DNA of 51,218 nt from Planctomycetota bacterium. Its GTDB lineage: Bacteria > Planctomycetota > JAJSAM01 > JAJVHW01. The translations under genes and the position numbers were made by a program. The notes beneath the pieces were generated by a model that searched no databases, was not told where the DNA came from, and was given only the letters and a program-made list of their open reading frames with translations. The DNA lies in assembly GCA_024280885.1 (NCBI GenBank), contig JAJRPF010000069.1:1-51218 (forward strand), given 5' to 3'. Below, piece after piece: positions 37,301 to 46,134 of this stretch (its first letter is position 1; the number at the start of each line of letters is the position of its first letter).

Positions 37301-38185
37301 TCAGCGATCACGGTCGAAGAGCGCGGTGAACGCGCTCGGCGGCGGCGTCTCGAAGGTCAGCGGATGACCAAGGCGCGGGTGCATCACGCGCAGGCGTAGC
37401 GCGTGCAGCCCCATGACCGGCCCGCCCTGCCCGTAGCGCGTGTCGCCGACGACGGGATGGCCGAGCCACGCCATGTGGCAGCGGATTTGATGGCGACGCC
37501 CGGTGTCGAGCTCGACCTCCAGCAAGGCGAGGCGACGTCCCGTCTCGCGCGTGCGATAGCGGGTGCGGGCGTCGCGCGCGCCGGGCCCGTCACCGACGTG
37601 AACCTCGAGTCTGCGGTCCTCCCACAACGGCTGATCGACGGCGCCTTCGGTCGGGTCCGGATGCCCCTCGACAATCGCCAGGTAGAGCTTCTCCGCGTCG
37701 GTCCAATGCGCTTGTACGGCCTCGCGCATCTCACGGGAACGCGCGAAGAGCAGCACACCCGAGGTCTCGCGATCGAGTCGGTTCACCGGCCACAGTCGCT
37801 CCCGCCGCCCCGACGTCGAAAGCGAGTCCCGCACCAGCGCCAACGCCGTGCGCTTGCGTTCGCGATCCGTCGACACCGAAAGCAGCCCAGCCGGCTTGTC
37901 GATTGCGATCAGGTCGGCGTCGGCGTAGAGCGTGGTGAACGCATTGCCGCGGCGAGATGGCCCTGCGATAGCGGCTGCATCACCAACCTCCACGCAATCG
38001 CCGGCACGCAAGGGGTGGTCATGACGTGTGGCGCACGCGCCGTTGACCTGTACACAGCCCTGACGCAGCCGAGCCTTGAGCGTCTTCACGCGCCAGCCGT
38101 CCAGACGGTCCCGCAGGAACGCCAGCAACGGACCGTCGGAGGCGACGTTCAGTCGCTCGGTCAAGACATCCGTGCCCGTCTCCAT
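37301..38185 (-). CDS. RluA-family pseudouridine synthase
   Basis: A 294-residue enzyme with an N-terminal S4 RNA-binding domain (VKTLKARLRQGCVQVNG) and the RluA catalytic motif in NRLDRETSGVLLFA, with the catalytic Asp in RLDRETSG. The leading histidine of 'HRLDR' is asparagine here. The C-terminal TGRRHQIRCHMAWLGHPVVGD matches the family. It isomerises uridine in rRNA or tRNA; the target cannot be assigned. Confidence 0.9.
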   Translation of the reverse strand: METGTDVLTERLNVASDGPLLAFLRDRLDGWRVKTLKARLRQGCVQVNGACATRHDHPLRAGDCVEVGDAAAIAGPSRRGNAFTTLYADADLIAIDKPAGLLSVSTDRERKRTALALVRDSLSTSGRRERLWPVNRLDRETSGVLLFARSREMREAVQAHWTDAEKLYLAIVEGHPDPTEGAVDQPLWEDRRLEVHVGDGPGARDARTRYRTRETGRRLALLEVELDTGRRHQIRCHMAWLGHPVVGDTRYGQGGPVMGLHALRLRVMHPRLGHPLTFETPPPSAFTALFDRDR

Positions 38186-38572
38186 TCGCCTGTGTACCGA
38201 TGCGATCGGCCGGTGGGATCGTCGTCACGCAGAGTCGCCGCGACGCGGCGAGACCGTAGCGCGGCCGAGGAGATGCTACTCCATGTCGAGTGTCCGCTTC
38301 GGAGGTCCCCGATCCCGCACCGACGTTGCAGAGTTGACAGCGCCCACACTCGTTCATGGCCTCACGGCTACCTCGGCGGGGAGATGGACGCGGCTGCAGC
38401 GTCGGTGGCGGCGGCGAGACAAGCGCAGGACCGGTCGCCTGACCGCAGGAGGCCAACAGAAGCCCGACGACGAGGCAAGAATGCGCGCCGGATCCGACTC
38501 TCTAATCACGACGCACCAATCGAACCTCCAACGATCAGAATAGGCGCAGACAGAGCGCACGACTCTCCGCCT
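38186..38572. other. no clear gene
   Basis: On the - strand one frame reads a lipoprotein-like hydrophobic segment (CLVVGLLLASC near 38480), but I see no start codon for it and no further recognisable domain. Otherwise nothing recognised. Confidence 0.35.
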
Positions 38573-39022
38573 TCAGATCTGATACGCATCGATCGCGACA
38601 TGCAACGCCGTCAGCGCGCTCTCTTCCAGCACACGTTCAGCGATAGGGAAGAGGCCGCGTTCACACCCTCGGGCATGCGCTTCGAGAGCATCCCCGAGGC
38701 GGCGGAGACCGCGGGGCGTCTCGTCCGTCACCTCCGCGACGACGGAACGCAGTGCCACACGCGCGTCGATGTCGTCGCCCAGCGCGCGCAGCAGGTCGTC
38801 GTCATCGAACTCCGCGAGCCGGGGTAGGAGGTGGAGTTCTTCCGCGCGGAGATGGGGCTCGAGGTGCTCTTCGGCGTACGTGCGAAAGAGCGCGAACGCA
38901 TCGGGCTCCAAGTGGGAGTCGCCGCGCTCTAGATACGTCGCCCGCCAGCGCAGGTCGCGCGCGTGCACCAAGAGCGGCTGGTGACCGCGCGAGAGCGGAC
39001 GGAGCGCGGGGTGGCGGTGCAT
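38573..39022 (-). CDS. hemerythrin-like four-helix protein
   Basis: A 149-residue protein with hemerythrin HHE-type pattern (LRPLSRGHQPLLVHA, EEHLEPHLRAEEL, then LEAHARGCERGLFP). Conserved His and Glu residues could bind a di-iron centre for O2 or NO. No partner gene is adjacent. Some metal ligands are hard to place by eye. Confidence 0.65.
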   Translation of the reverse strand: MHRHPALRPLSRGHQPLLVHARDLRWRATYLERGDSHLEPDAFALFRTYAEEHLEPHLRAEELHLLPRLAEFDDDDLLRALGDDIDARVALRSVVAEVTDETPRGLRRLGDALEAHARGCERGLFPIAERVLEESALTALHVAIDAYQI

Positions 39023-39164
39023 TCGCTCAGTCTACGCGTCGATCTCGGGACGTCGAAGCCCCGTCGGTCCGCCGCTCGCCGTGCACGCGCGACTCTCACC
39101 CCGAGCGGCGCACGGCAATCGGTTGTGCCCGGACGGAGAGGGCCACGTCGGCAGCGGTCGCGCG

Positions 39165-39776
39165 TCACCAGGGGCTCGAATGCGGCGAGACCAACGAGTC
39201 GATGCCGCTCGAGACATCGCTCGCGAAAGCCGCGTCGTCGGTGAACAGATAGCCAGCCCCTCCCAGCTCCGCCCACGACGCGAGACAGTCCGTGCGATTG
39301 TCAATGAGAAGCGCTTCCGAAGGTGTCGCGTCGATGCCCAGGCGATCCAACGCGATGGCGCACAGCGCACCCTTGTCGTTCGTGCGCTCCTCCCACGACG
39401 TGACGATCACATCGGCGGCGTGATCCAGGCCGTACATAGGAACGATCACGTCGGAGAATATGTCGGGATTCACGGTCACAATCGCCTGGGGGAGATGACG
39501 GGCGCGGAAGAAAGCGTACGCGTGGGCAGACCAGCGAACGAGCTGGCACCGGCGCGTCATGTGCGCGATCACGCCCTCGGTGGTCAGCCCGACATGCCCG
39601 GCAATGCTCGCTGCGAACGCGCGCGTATCGACCGCTCCCGAGCACCAATCGGTGCCCAACCCGTCATCGAACGTCTCGTAGATCTCCAGCCAGGCGGGGC
39701 CAGAGGCCCAGATGAAGCGCTCATCGCACAGTGTGTCGCCGAAGTCCCAGAGCAGGCAGCGCAGGGGGGAGTTCAT
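39165..39776 (-). CDS. HAD-superfamily hydrolase
   Basis: A 203-residue HAD-type protein starting MNSPLRCLLWDFGDTLCD. The motif I is DFGDT, with the first Asp as nucleophile and Gly where general acid/base Asp is usual (DxDxT). This change weakens phosphatase activity. Later regions (AIVTVNPDIF, then ALLIDNRTDC) resemble motif II and IV positions. ATG 39776 is where the fold begins. Substrate not known. Confidence 0.7.
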   Translation of the reverse strand: MNSPLRCLLWDFGDTLCDERFIWASGPAWLEIYETFDDGLGTDWCSGAVDTRAFAASIAGHVGLTTEGVIAHMTRRCQLVRWSAHAYAFFRARHLPQAIVTVNPDIFSDVIVPMYGLDHAADVIVTSWEERTNDKGALCAIALDRLGIDATPSEALLIDNRTDCLASWAELGGAGYLFTDDAAFASDVSSGIDSLVSPHSSPW

Positions 39777-39852
39777 GCCGACAGGATACCGCCACTGCGC
39801 CGTGACTCCGGTCCGCTGTTTGCCGAGTCTGCACGAAATGCGGCCGCGATGG

Positions 39853-40198
39853 GAATACCATGCCGGGCTCGTTTTTCTCACCTCCCCCGCCCCCGCCAAG
39901 CGGTCACTGTGGAGCGCGCCGTAGGACCTCCGAGCGGCGTCATGACCCGCGCGGTCGCTTTCTCTCAGCGCGATGGCGTGAGACGCAGGGCGCTGACGAA
40001 GGAGCGGGCTTGAAATCACCGCCACCAGTCGCGCGCGTCCAGCATCCCCGCGCCCAGGCCTCGCTGTTTGTCGACGTGGGCAGCGCCGACGCCGGCCCTG
40101 AGGGCTCGAGCGCGGAGGCCTTCGACGCGCAGGCAGGACACGTGCGCTGCATCGCGTTGGATGCGGGGGGTGAGAAAAACGAGCCCGGCACGGTATTG
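39853..40198. repeat. long inverted repeat, MITE-like
   Basis: The left arm (39853-39890, AATACCATGCCGGGCTCG then TTTTTCTCACC) and the right arm (40163-40198, - strand AATACCGTGCCGGGCTCG then TTTTTCTCACC) match over 36-38 bp. The 270-bp centre contains no clear gene, though one - strand frame ends in a short GAGMLDARDWW-like tail of a possible secreted-peptidase fragment. A short direct repeat (GGTATTGTCCC / GGTGTTGTCCC) sits just outside at 40192-40218. A non-autonomous mobile element fits. Confidence 0.55.
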
Positions 40199-40288
40199 TC
40201 CCGGCCCGGTGTTGTCCCTGGTACCCCGTGACTCCACCAGCTCCCGCTCATCCAGCGGGAGGCACCAGCATCACCTCGCCACGGTCCA

Positions 40289-41455
40289 TCATCGATCCCG
40301 CGCAGGCTTGGACGTCACACGCTTCAGCGCCGACAGAACTCGACTGTCGGAGATCGAGCCCTCGACGATCGCCTTCACATTGAACTCCTCGTCCAGCATG
40401 ACGAGCGCCGGAGTTGTGCTCAACCCGAACTCGGAGAACTCATCGACGTACTCTGACCGTTCGATCTTCGCAACGAGTAGATCAGCACAACGAGCCCGAA
40501 TCTCGCGGTCGAAGAACACCTTGTTCTGCAGCGCACGCCCGTCCTCCCCGTCGACGTCGTCCTCAGCGAAGAAGTAGATCATGGACGCCTTGCCTTCGGT
40601 CCGGGCACGACGTCGTAGAACGTCAAGGGCAACACCTCGCTCTTCGGTCGCGCCCGCAGCTTCGTTCGGCGCGGCGTCTGATTCTGCTACGGCGCCTTCG
40701 ATCCACGCCAGCGATCGATCGTACCCAGGGACGTAGCGCCCATCCGCAACGTGGAGCCAGTAGCGGAAGTAGTCGCTCTGCAGCGGTTCGTCACGTTGCT
40801 CGAGGGTGCGGAACTTGTCCTCCAGGCGCATGATGGCGCCGACGCGGTCGTTGCCGTTTGGATCGACGGCCGTACCCAACGACAGCACCGCTACCTGCTT
40901 TCGAGCGCTCTTCGGCGGCGACTTGCCCTTCCACTCCTCACCGACCAAACAGTAGCTCACGACACCCGACTTCTTGGCGAACGCGACGAACGTCGAGAAT
41001 CCTTGAAAGTCTTCGATGCTCACGACGTGGATGCGCTTGCGGTCGATGTCGACGCGTGTCGCCACATGATCGACCAGCTCAAGAATCTCCTTTGCCGCCG
41101 ATGTCGCCCACGCATGCTTGCCTGTCGAGGTCGTCCTCGGAGAACACACGACGAATCCGTCGCCCACGACAGACGCGAGTTTCTTGGCGATCGGTGTTCC
41201 GTCGCCATGGATCGCGAGAACGAGAGAGTACGTCCGCGCGGATGCATCCACGGACGGCACGATGATCTCGTACTCGCGCTCCCCGAATACCTGCGTTGAG
41301 AACCCTGTGGGGAGTGGTGTGGGCTTCCGGTCCTTCGCGATCGCCAGCCCCAACAGGGGGACGACGAGAAGACTGAGCGCGGCCAGAATAGTGAACCACA
41401 CGGCTGTGCCGGCGCCGCGCGCTCTCGACTCACTGAAGCAGCCGCTGAATGTCAT
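40289..41455 (-). CDS. membrane-anchored protein with C-terminal thioredoxin-like domain
   Basis: 388 residues. After a hydrophobic anchor or signal (AVWFTILAALSLLVVPLLGLAIA), residues 45-240 resemble an alpha/beta-hydrolase-like region (YSLVLAIHGDGTPIAKKLAS, KRIHVVSIEDFQGFS) without an evident nucleophile serine motif. Residues 285-385 resemble a thioredoxin fold (SMIYFFAEDDVDGEDGRAL, DLLVAKIERSEYVDEF, LSTTPALVMLDEEFNV) with no CxxC, so oxidoreductase activity is unlikely. The start overlaps the HEAT-repeat gene by 26 bp, suggesting one transcript and a shared role in protein handling. Confidence 0.6.
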   Translation of the reverse strand: MTFSGCFSESRARGAGTAVWFTILAALSLLVVPLLGLAIAKDRKPTPLPTGFSTQVFGEREYEIIVPSVDASARTYSLVLAIHGDGTPIAKKLASVVGDGFVVCSPRTTSTGKHAWATSAAKEILELVDHVATRVDIDRKRIHVVSIEDFQGFSTFVAFAKKSGVVSYCLVGEEWKGKSPPKSARKQVAVLSLGTAVDPNGNDRVGAIMRLEDKFRTLEQRDEPLQSDYFRYWLHVADGRYVPGYDRSLAWIEGAVAESDAAPNEAAGATEERGVALDVLRRRARTEGKASMIYFFAEDDVDGEDGRALQNKVFFDREIRARCADLLVAKIERSEYVDEFSEFGLSTTPALVMLDEEFNVKAIVEGSISDSRVLSALKRVTSKPARDR

Positions 41456-43154
41456 GGATCGCCTCATACATCTTCCCCCGATACGTCCAGAACCAGAGAG
41501 CGTCACCTGCAACTGGCGCGAGCGTGGCGCCCTCGTCGCGATCGAGCAGGAGCCCCAGTCCGTGAATGACGCACGCGCGCAGTTGCGTCGTCGTGCGGCG
41601 GTCCTCAAGCAGCGAGAGGAAGTCGTCGATCTCGGTGTCTGATCCGATGCGCCCGAGGCACGACAGCGCGTGCGCGCGCTCCATGTCGGGGCGCGTCCGA
41701 TCGCCCGCGATCGCCCACAGCGGCGCAACGGCTTCCTGTTGGCGGAGGAGACCGAGAGCCAGCGAGGCTTCACGCATTCGCATCAAGCTCCCTTTCCTGT
41801 CGAGGGTCTCGAGCAGCGCGTCCACCTCATCGGCACCGGCGACACCGAGGTAGCCGAGCGCGGCACACGCCGAAGCGGACACTCGGAGGTTCCCTCTTCG
41901 GACGAGTTTGATCAGCTCGGAGCGCGCTGCGTCCACCTTCGCCAGACCGCATGCAACCGCGAGCGCCCGAGTGAGTTCCTCGTCGTGGCTATCCATCAGC
42001 GCGCGGTACAGGAACTTCGAGATCACCGGATCGGGTCGCTCGCGCGCCAGCAGCCCGAGCGCTGTGGCAACGAACGTTCGGTCCGCGGAGAGGCAGCGCT
42101 TCCAGCGCTTCAAGAGGGCGTCACGCGCACTCGCGTGGCCTGAACGACCGAGTGACACGATGCCCATCTGGCGAGCGATGAAGTCGCTCTCCGACTTCAT
42201 GACCTCTCGTAGCACGCGCGCCGTCTCGTCGTCGTTAGCTTCCGCGACGGATCCCAGTGCTGTGAGGGCCACGCGCCGAACGACGTACCTGCGGTCCGAC
42301 GCGGCGTCGCGAAGAAGCCGCAAGGACTCCTCACCATCGATCCTCGCGAGCGCGTGACATGCGGCCCACGACGTGTCCTTCGAGCCGCTGTCCGGCGCGC
42401 GAACACCGCTGAGATGCTCGCGCACTTCGGGGAGAACCAGGTCCCCACCGAGCACCGCCATCGCGTAGCAGATCGGACCGAGGACGTCGACGTGGAGACT
42501 GCTCCGTGCGTTCTTAGCCGACAACGCCTCGCGCCTCATCGTGATCAACTCCGGGAGCGCACTCGCGTCGCCGCGCATGGCGAGGGCCAGCGCGCAGTGA
42601 GCCCAGAAAAAGGAGAAGTGATCGCGCTCTCCGCGCGCACATCGGAGGGCGGAGAGCAGAGCATCCCGCGCCTGAGCGGCATCGGTGGCATCGCCGAGCG
42701 GCATCAATCCGAGGGCGACGGCCGCCCACCGGTGCATCCGTGGCGTGTCCTTGATCTCCGGGTCCGACACGATGCTCGCAAGAAGGGAGAAGTCGCGCAC
42801 GTCGCCCAGGCGACCCAGCGCCAGCACCGCCTCGGAGCGCACGAGCTCCCGCTTCCCGTCGATCTCACGCCGCAGGGCGTCTCGCGCACGATTGCGGGCG
42901 AGGGAGTCGATCGCCACAGCGTCCCCGTCGGTCGCGGCCCGATACGACGGCTCGAGGATGTGCGTCCGGTTGGCGTACCACCAGAGCTGCCATCCACCAT
43001 TCTGTCCGAGCTTCCCGTGCGTCCGACCCGGCGGCCGCGAAAGGAGTTCCAGCGTCGCGGCGTTCTCGTCACCGTCGTCGGCGAACGCGGGACAGGTGAA
43101 CGAGAGGAGCACCGCGAACGACGCGATCCAGGTGAGCGCGGCGCGGATTCTCAT
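41430..43154 (-). CDS. exported HEAT-repeat protein
   Basis: 574 residues with a signal peptide (MRIRAALTWIASFAVLL, cleavage near CPAFA). About ten helical repeats of HEAT type follow (AVLALGRLGDVRDFSLLASI, VALTALGSVAEANDDETARV, ACAALGYLGVAGADEVDALL, ALSCLGRIGSDTEIDDFLSL). A scaffold role is expected. GGGAGG lies five to six bases before ATG 43154. It is coupled with the downstream thioredoxin-like gene. Confidence 0.8.
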   Translation of the reverse strand: MRIRAALTWIASFAVLLSFTCPAFADDGDENAATLELLSRPPGRTHGKLGQNGGWQLWWYANRTHILEPSYRAATDGDAVAIDSLARNRARDALRREIDGKRELVRSEAVLALGRLGDVRDFSLLASIVSDPEIKDTPRMHRWAAVALGLMPLGDATDAAQARDALLSALRCARGERDHFSFFWAHCALALAMRGDASALPELITMRREALSAKNARSSLHVDVLGPICYAMAVLGGDLVLPEVREHLSGVRAPDSGSKDTSWAACHALARIDGEESLRLLRDAASDRRYVVRRVALTALGSVAEANDDETARVLREVMKSESDFIARQMGIVSLGRSGHASARDALLKRWKRCLSADRTFVATALGLLARERPDPVISKFLYRALMDSHDEELTRALAVACGLAKVDAARSELIKLVRRGNLRVSASACAALGYLGVAGADEVDALLETLDRKGSLMRMREASLALGLLRQQEAVAPLWAIAGDRTRPDMERAHALSCLGRIGSDTEIDDFLSLLEDRRTTTQLRACVIHGLGLLLDRDEGATLAPVAGDALWFWTYRGKMYEAIHDIQRLLQ

Positions 43155-43559
43155 AGCGACCTCCCGCATGACGGAGTCGGATGGGACCGCGCCCGACGCC
43201 ATCGCACCTGCGTTCCCGTGCGCTCCAGGTGAACACGCTCGGTTCGATCGAACGCAGGTTCACTCCGGCCGGCCTCATCGCTCAGCGACTGCCCGTGTAT
43301 CCGAGTCCGCGTGTGAAGCGCGCCCCTCGTGGCCGCGGACGCGCACGTCCGTCGTATCGTCCGATACATTGAGCCGTTCCGCCATTCCGTCTTGGAAGCA
43401 ACAGGTCATCCCCCTCGGGCGACGAGCCCGAGAGGCCACAACAGTTCAGCTTGTACTCCGCGCGGGACGCCCCTCGAACACCCACCGCACAGGGACTTGA
43501 GAATAAGGGCATGCGGCGGGGTGTGTGCCGAACACGAGATCCCAAGTCAAGAGAACATC
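43155..43559. other. non-coding stretch with short palindromes
   Basis: GTTCGATCGAAC (43242-43253) is a palindrome nested in GTGAAC...GTTCAC (43230-43263). CTCGGGC-GACGA-GCCCGAG (43414-43432) is a hairpin. No gene recognised. The palindromes could be operator or terminator elements of the HEAT and desaturase genes. Confidence 0.4.
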
Positions 43560-43877
43560 TCAGAAATTCGGATCGGACGCGCCCGCGTCTCGAGAGTGAT
43601 GGTGTCGGTGGACTCTTGGGGTATTGATCACGAAGCTCAGAGCCCGCGGCCCCGAGCGAACGTTGGCATGCGACAACGGAAACACCGCATTCACCACGCC
43701 CCATGCCCACACAGCCACCTCCGCAGAGGGACCGATAAGAGCCACGAACGTCACGACACAGGCAGCGTCGACCGAGTCCTCAAGCACGTGAACGCGGGAT
43801 GCATTCAACACGGACATGCACCGCGACATGTGGTGGATCAAGTGAACGCGCCAGAAGATGCTCACAGCGTGGCGTGC
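43560..43877 (-). pseudogene. sterol-desaturase/fatty-acid hydroxylase fragment, cut by IS
   Basis: The - strand frame reads RHAVSIFWRVHLIHHMSR, VLNASRVHVLEDSVDAA, SHANVRSGPRALSF and NTPRVHRHHHSRD. These are the histidine-box segments of integral-membrane di-iron desaturases/hydroxylases. The 5' end is missing because the IS element begins at 43880, and the ORF ends at 43560 soon after the last box. About 100 of the usual ~250-300 residues remain. Confidence 0.75.
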
Positions 43878-43936
43878 ACTGTTTAGTGTCCGAGAAGTCT
43901 ATCCTGTTTCGATGGCGTAGCAGGGGCTTTATGGCC

Positions 43937-43952
43937 GCCTCCGAGAGGAGGC
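43937..43952 (+). promoter_or_regulatory. ribosome-binding-site hairpin of IS transposase
   Basis: GCCTCC-GAGA-GGAGGC hides the GGAGG site 5 bp before the ATG at 43957. The sequence is the same as at 55-40. Outside transcripts would be poorly translated, as in several IS elements. Confidence 0.5.
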
Positions 43953-43956
43953 AGGA

Positions 43957-44237
43957 ATGTCAGAGAGCAAGGAGAAGAGGACCGTTGGTCGCGACGTAGC
44001 TGAGCGTAGCGAGGTGGAGTCGCGACCAACGGCGCGGCCGTCGCTCCCGCCGCCCGGAATGCCGGGGAAGAGCTACACGCCGGAGCAGAAAGCGCAGGCT
44101 CTGCGTGCGTTCGTCACCAGCGGGCAGAAGATGCGCGCGTGGTGTGCGTCGCGGGGGATCTCGACGGCGACGCTTTGCGCGTGGCGGCGGGCATATGCGC
44201 GAGGCGGAGTGGACGGATTGGAACCGCGGCGGACGGG
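43957..44237 (+). pseudogene. transposase N-terminus (HTH, IS481/ISNCY-like), truncated
   Basis: 93 codons with an HTH of the 'helix-turn-helix 29/IS481' type (GISTATLCAWRRAYARGG). The same family supplies the rve part at the right window edge (50657-51218). After 44237 the frame continues for 48 codons but has no transposase character. Inactive. Confidence 0.7.
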
Positions 44238-44837
44238 GTCTTCGAAGACGCCCTCATCCTGCTGGGAGGCGCAGGCGCGGGCCAGGATGAGCCCAACCAC
44301 TTCGCGTTCCTTCCCGGTGCGGACGGCCGCGTGCTGCTCGGCACCGATCGTCTTCCCTCCGGCGACGGGCACATCGTCCTGATCGCCGTGCGGCAGAGCG
44401 TGCGCGCGTCGAACGCCTCTCTCGACGGTGAGTTCTTCGCTACCGCCACAGAGGTCGGTCCGTGGACGTACGAGACGCAGCCCGCTACGGGCGATCCCGT
44501 CACAATCGGCGATATTGAGACTTGCGGATTCACGCAGCGACTGGAGTTCAACGGAAGGGGGCGACTGACGGAATTGTCCTTCGCGGGTGCCTGTTTCGAA
44601 CGCAACGAGGACAATGCGAACGGCCTGTTCGTGTTCGAGGACGACGCGAGTGGTGACGACGCCGGTGGCTCAGGCCCGATCACGATCTCGAAGAACGGCA
44701 GGTTCAAGATCGGAAGCGAGGTCGGAGCTGTGACCGACAACGGGATGTTCCTGTTTGCGATCAACTTGCCGCAGACGTCAAGCAAGCGCTCTGAGTTGGC
44801 GCTCGGCATCAAGTTGCCGCCGCTCATCGAGGATTGA
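44238..44837 (+). pseudogene. 5'-truncated hypothetical beta-rich exported protein
   Basis: About 200 codons in one frame (LLGGAGAGQDEPNHFAFL, FARNEDN-like ERNEDNANGLFVFEDD, ISKNGRFKIGSEVGAVTDNG, FLFAINLPQ) down to the stop at 44835-44837. Its upstream part is replaced by the IS. An in-frame ATG at 44139 exists but lies inside the IS. No family recognised; it looks like a beta-rich exported protein. Confidence 0.5.
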
Positions 44838-45085
44838 AGCTGCGCGTCGGAGAGCAATGTCTAGCAGCCCGTCGGAGGAATCCGGCGAGACCGGAGAGCG
44901 TGCGTTAGCGATCGACCTTGAGCGACGGTTGAGGCTGCCCCGTTTCGTCGACACATCTCTGCGGAGGGGGAGCCAGCACGCGCGCTCGTCCCGTCCGGTT
45001 GAATCCCTTGACCGATGTCGCGCACTTGCCCTCTGTCGTCACACCATGCCCGCGTCGCCGATCCCCAGCGGGCGGGAGTGCGCCC

Positions 45086-45541
45086 ATGCTGAGAGCTGAG
45101 CCGGTCCGCCTCTTCAGCTGGGACTACAAGGCGCTGCGCGGCGACCTCTGCTTCGCGAGTCTGGACGTCTCCTGGTTCCGTGAACGCGGTGAGCTGACCA
45201 TCGATCACGATGTCTACGACGTCGGGCGGGAGCGGTTGTTCAGCGGCGCGTTCACACTCAGCCTGGGCGGCGAGACGCTGGCCTCGGCGCGGAAGCCGAG
45301 CGCATTCGAGCGTCGGTTCAAGACCGACCATGACGGCCACGCGTACGTCCTCGAGTCGCCCTCGACGTTCGTCCGCAAGATGGTCTTGCGGACGCGACCG
45401 GCCAAGAGATCGGCACCGTGCGTCCTGTGCACCTCGCGTCCCGCAACGCCATGATGGAACTCCCACCGGAGCTGCCGCTCGAGTTCCAGGTCTTCCTGGC
45501 TCGTCATCGCGATGTGGAAGAGACAGAGCGAGGGGGCCTGA
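45086..45541 (+). pseudogene. tubby/LURP-one-like beta-barrel protein with two frameshifts
   Basis: The first frame (ATG 45086) reads RLFSWDYKALRGDLCFASLD and FERRFKTDHDGHAYVLESPS. At 45389-45391 a G is missing (TTGCG-GACGCG for TTG CGG GAC GCG), and the next frame reads DATGQEIGTVRPVHLASRN and MMELPPELPLEFQVF. At about 45496 the first frame resumes with WLVIAMWKRQSEGA and a stop (TGA 45539-45541). Together these give a normal family sequence ending in a hydrophobic tail. Sequencing error in the G run is possible, but two events make decay likely. Confidence 0.6.
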
Positions 45542-45640
45542 CTTGCTGGTCCGCGGCGCAGAGCGGCGGACGCAGACCGAGCAGGAACGCGTTCAGCCGG
45601 AGTGGATGACGGACCCCTCCCCCGGGTTAACATCGCGCGC

Positions 45641-45775
45641 ATGAAACAGGAGGTGGCTGTCCAGCGTGAGGCGGCGTTGGCGGTCGTGGACCGTCTGCGC
45701 GACGCTGGCCACGAGGCGTACTCCGTCGGTGGCTGCGTGCGGGACGAGCTGCTGGGGACGCGATCCAGAGGATGA
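45641..45775 (+). pseudogene. CCA-adding enzyme / poly(A) polymerase N-terminal fragment
   Basis: The 44-codon frame from ATG 45641 reads ALAVVDRLRDAGHEAYSVGG then CVRDELLG, the classic nucleotidyltransferase start of the CCA/poly(A) polymerase family. It ends abruptly at G-T-R-S-R-G-stop, before the catalytic DxD. The rest of the ~400-residue gene is absent in the window. Confidence 0.75.
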
Positions 45776-45844
45776 GGATAGGGGATTGAACCGAGCCACT
45801 CTCAGGAGTTCCGTCTCGGACCCCCTCGCACACCTCCTGATCCG

Positions 45845-45911
45845 CCCGAGTCTCCCGCAACCCGCCGCTGAACGTCGTGTTCAACGCCCGTCATCGGTCG
45901 CGGATCGGGTC
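45845..45911. repeat. structured repeat, copy A
   Basis: 67-bp imperfect copy of 46052-46118 (about 80% by eye). On the - strand both contain TGACGGGCG and ACGTTCAGCGGCGGGT, flanked by pairing ends (CCCGAT... with ...ATTCGGG type). The two copies are 207 bp apart, downstream of the large kinase gene. Confidence 0.55.
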
Positions 45912-46051
45912 GGCCGGGCGACGATGGGCACTTCGGCCCCCGGACAACCGCTTGAACCGCCCCCCGCCTCCCCAGGCTCGACGTCACGGAAGCGGCGACA
46001 GAGCGCCCCTGATCTGGACCATGTCAAGAAAGCGCTTCACCGGAACCCCGT

Positions 46052-46118
46052 CCCGAATCTCCGCGACCCGCCGCTGAACGTGATCGTCTGCGCCCGTCAC
46101 TCGTCGCCGATCGGGGCG
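46052..46118. repeat. structured repeat, copy B
   Basis: Partner of 45845-45911. The ends are near-complementary (CCCCGATCGGCGAC and GTCGCGGAGATTCGGGG on the - strand), giving an imperfect stem. A repeated 3' untranslated structure of the kinase gene or an intergenic REP-like element is possible. Confidence 0.55.
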
Positions 46119-46134
46119 CCGACACGGCGACGCG

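Larger units (their letters stand above)
43880..44237 (+). mobile_element. 3'-truncated IS with HTH transposase start
   Basis: The left end TGTTTAGTGTCCGA (43880) is the same as at 112-99 on the - strand at the left edge. Two ends in opposite orientation, together with the transposase middle part at the right edge, show one IS family in three places. Codons 43957-44237 read YTPEQKAQALRAFVTSGQ, WCASRGISTATLCAWRRAYA, then break at PRRTG. The rest of the transposase (rve domain) is absent and unrelated sequence follows. Confidence 0.75.

Noticed and set aside
40016..40237. Short - strand frame ending in GAGMLDARDWW as a peptidase gene
   Set aside because: Only a possible C-terminal tail inside an inverted-repeat element; no catalytic motifs.
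44861..45085. Possible end of another IS near TAGCAGCCCGTCGG
   Set aside because: Resemblance to IS1182-type ends is weak and no transposase or inverted partner is found.
45776..45800. GGTTCAATCC on the - strand looks like a tRNA T-loop
   Set aside because: The flanking bases do not form a T-stem or acceptor stem, and there is no anticodon arm.
45845..46118. Repeats as integron attC sites
   Set aside because: Only the left-half pattern is suggestive (GTTGAAC...GTTCAGC); no matching right half, no cassette genes and no integrase are seen.
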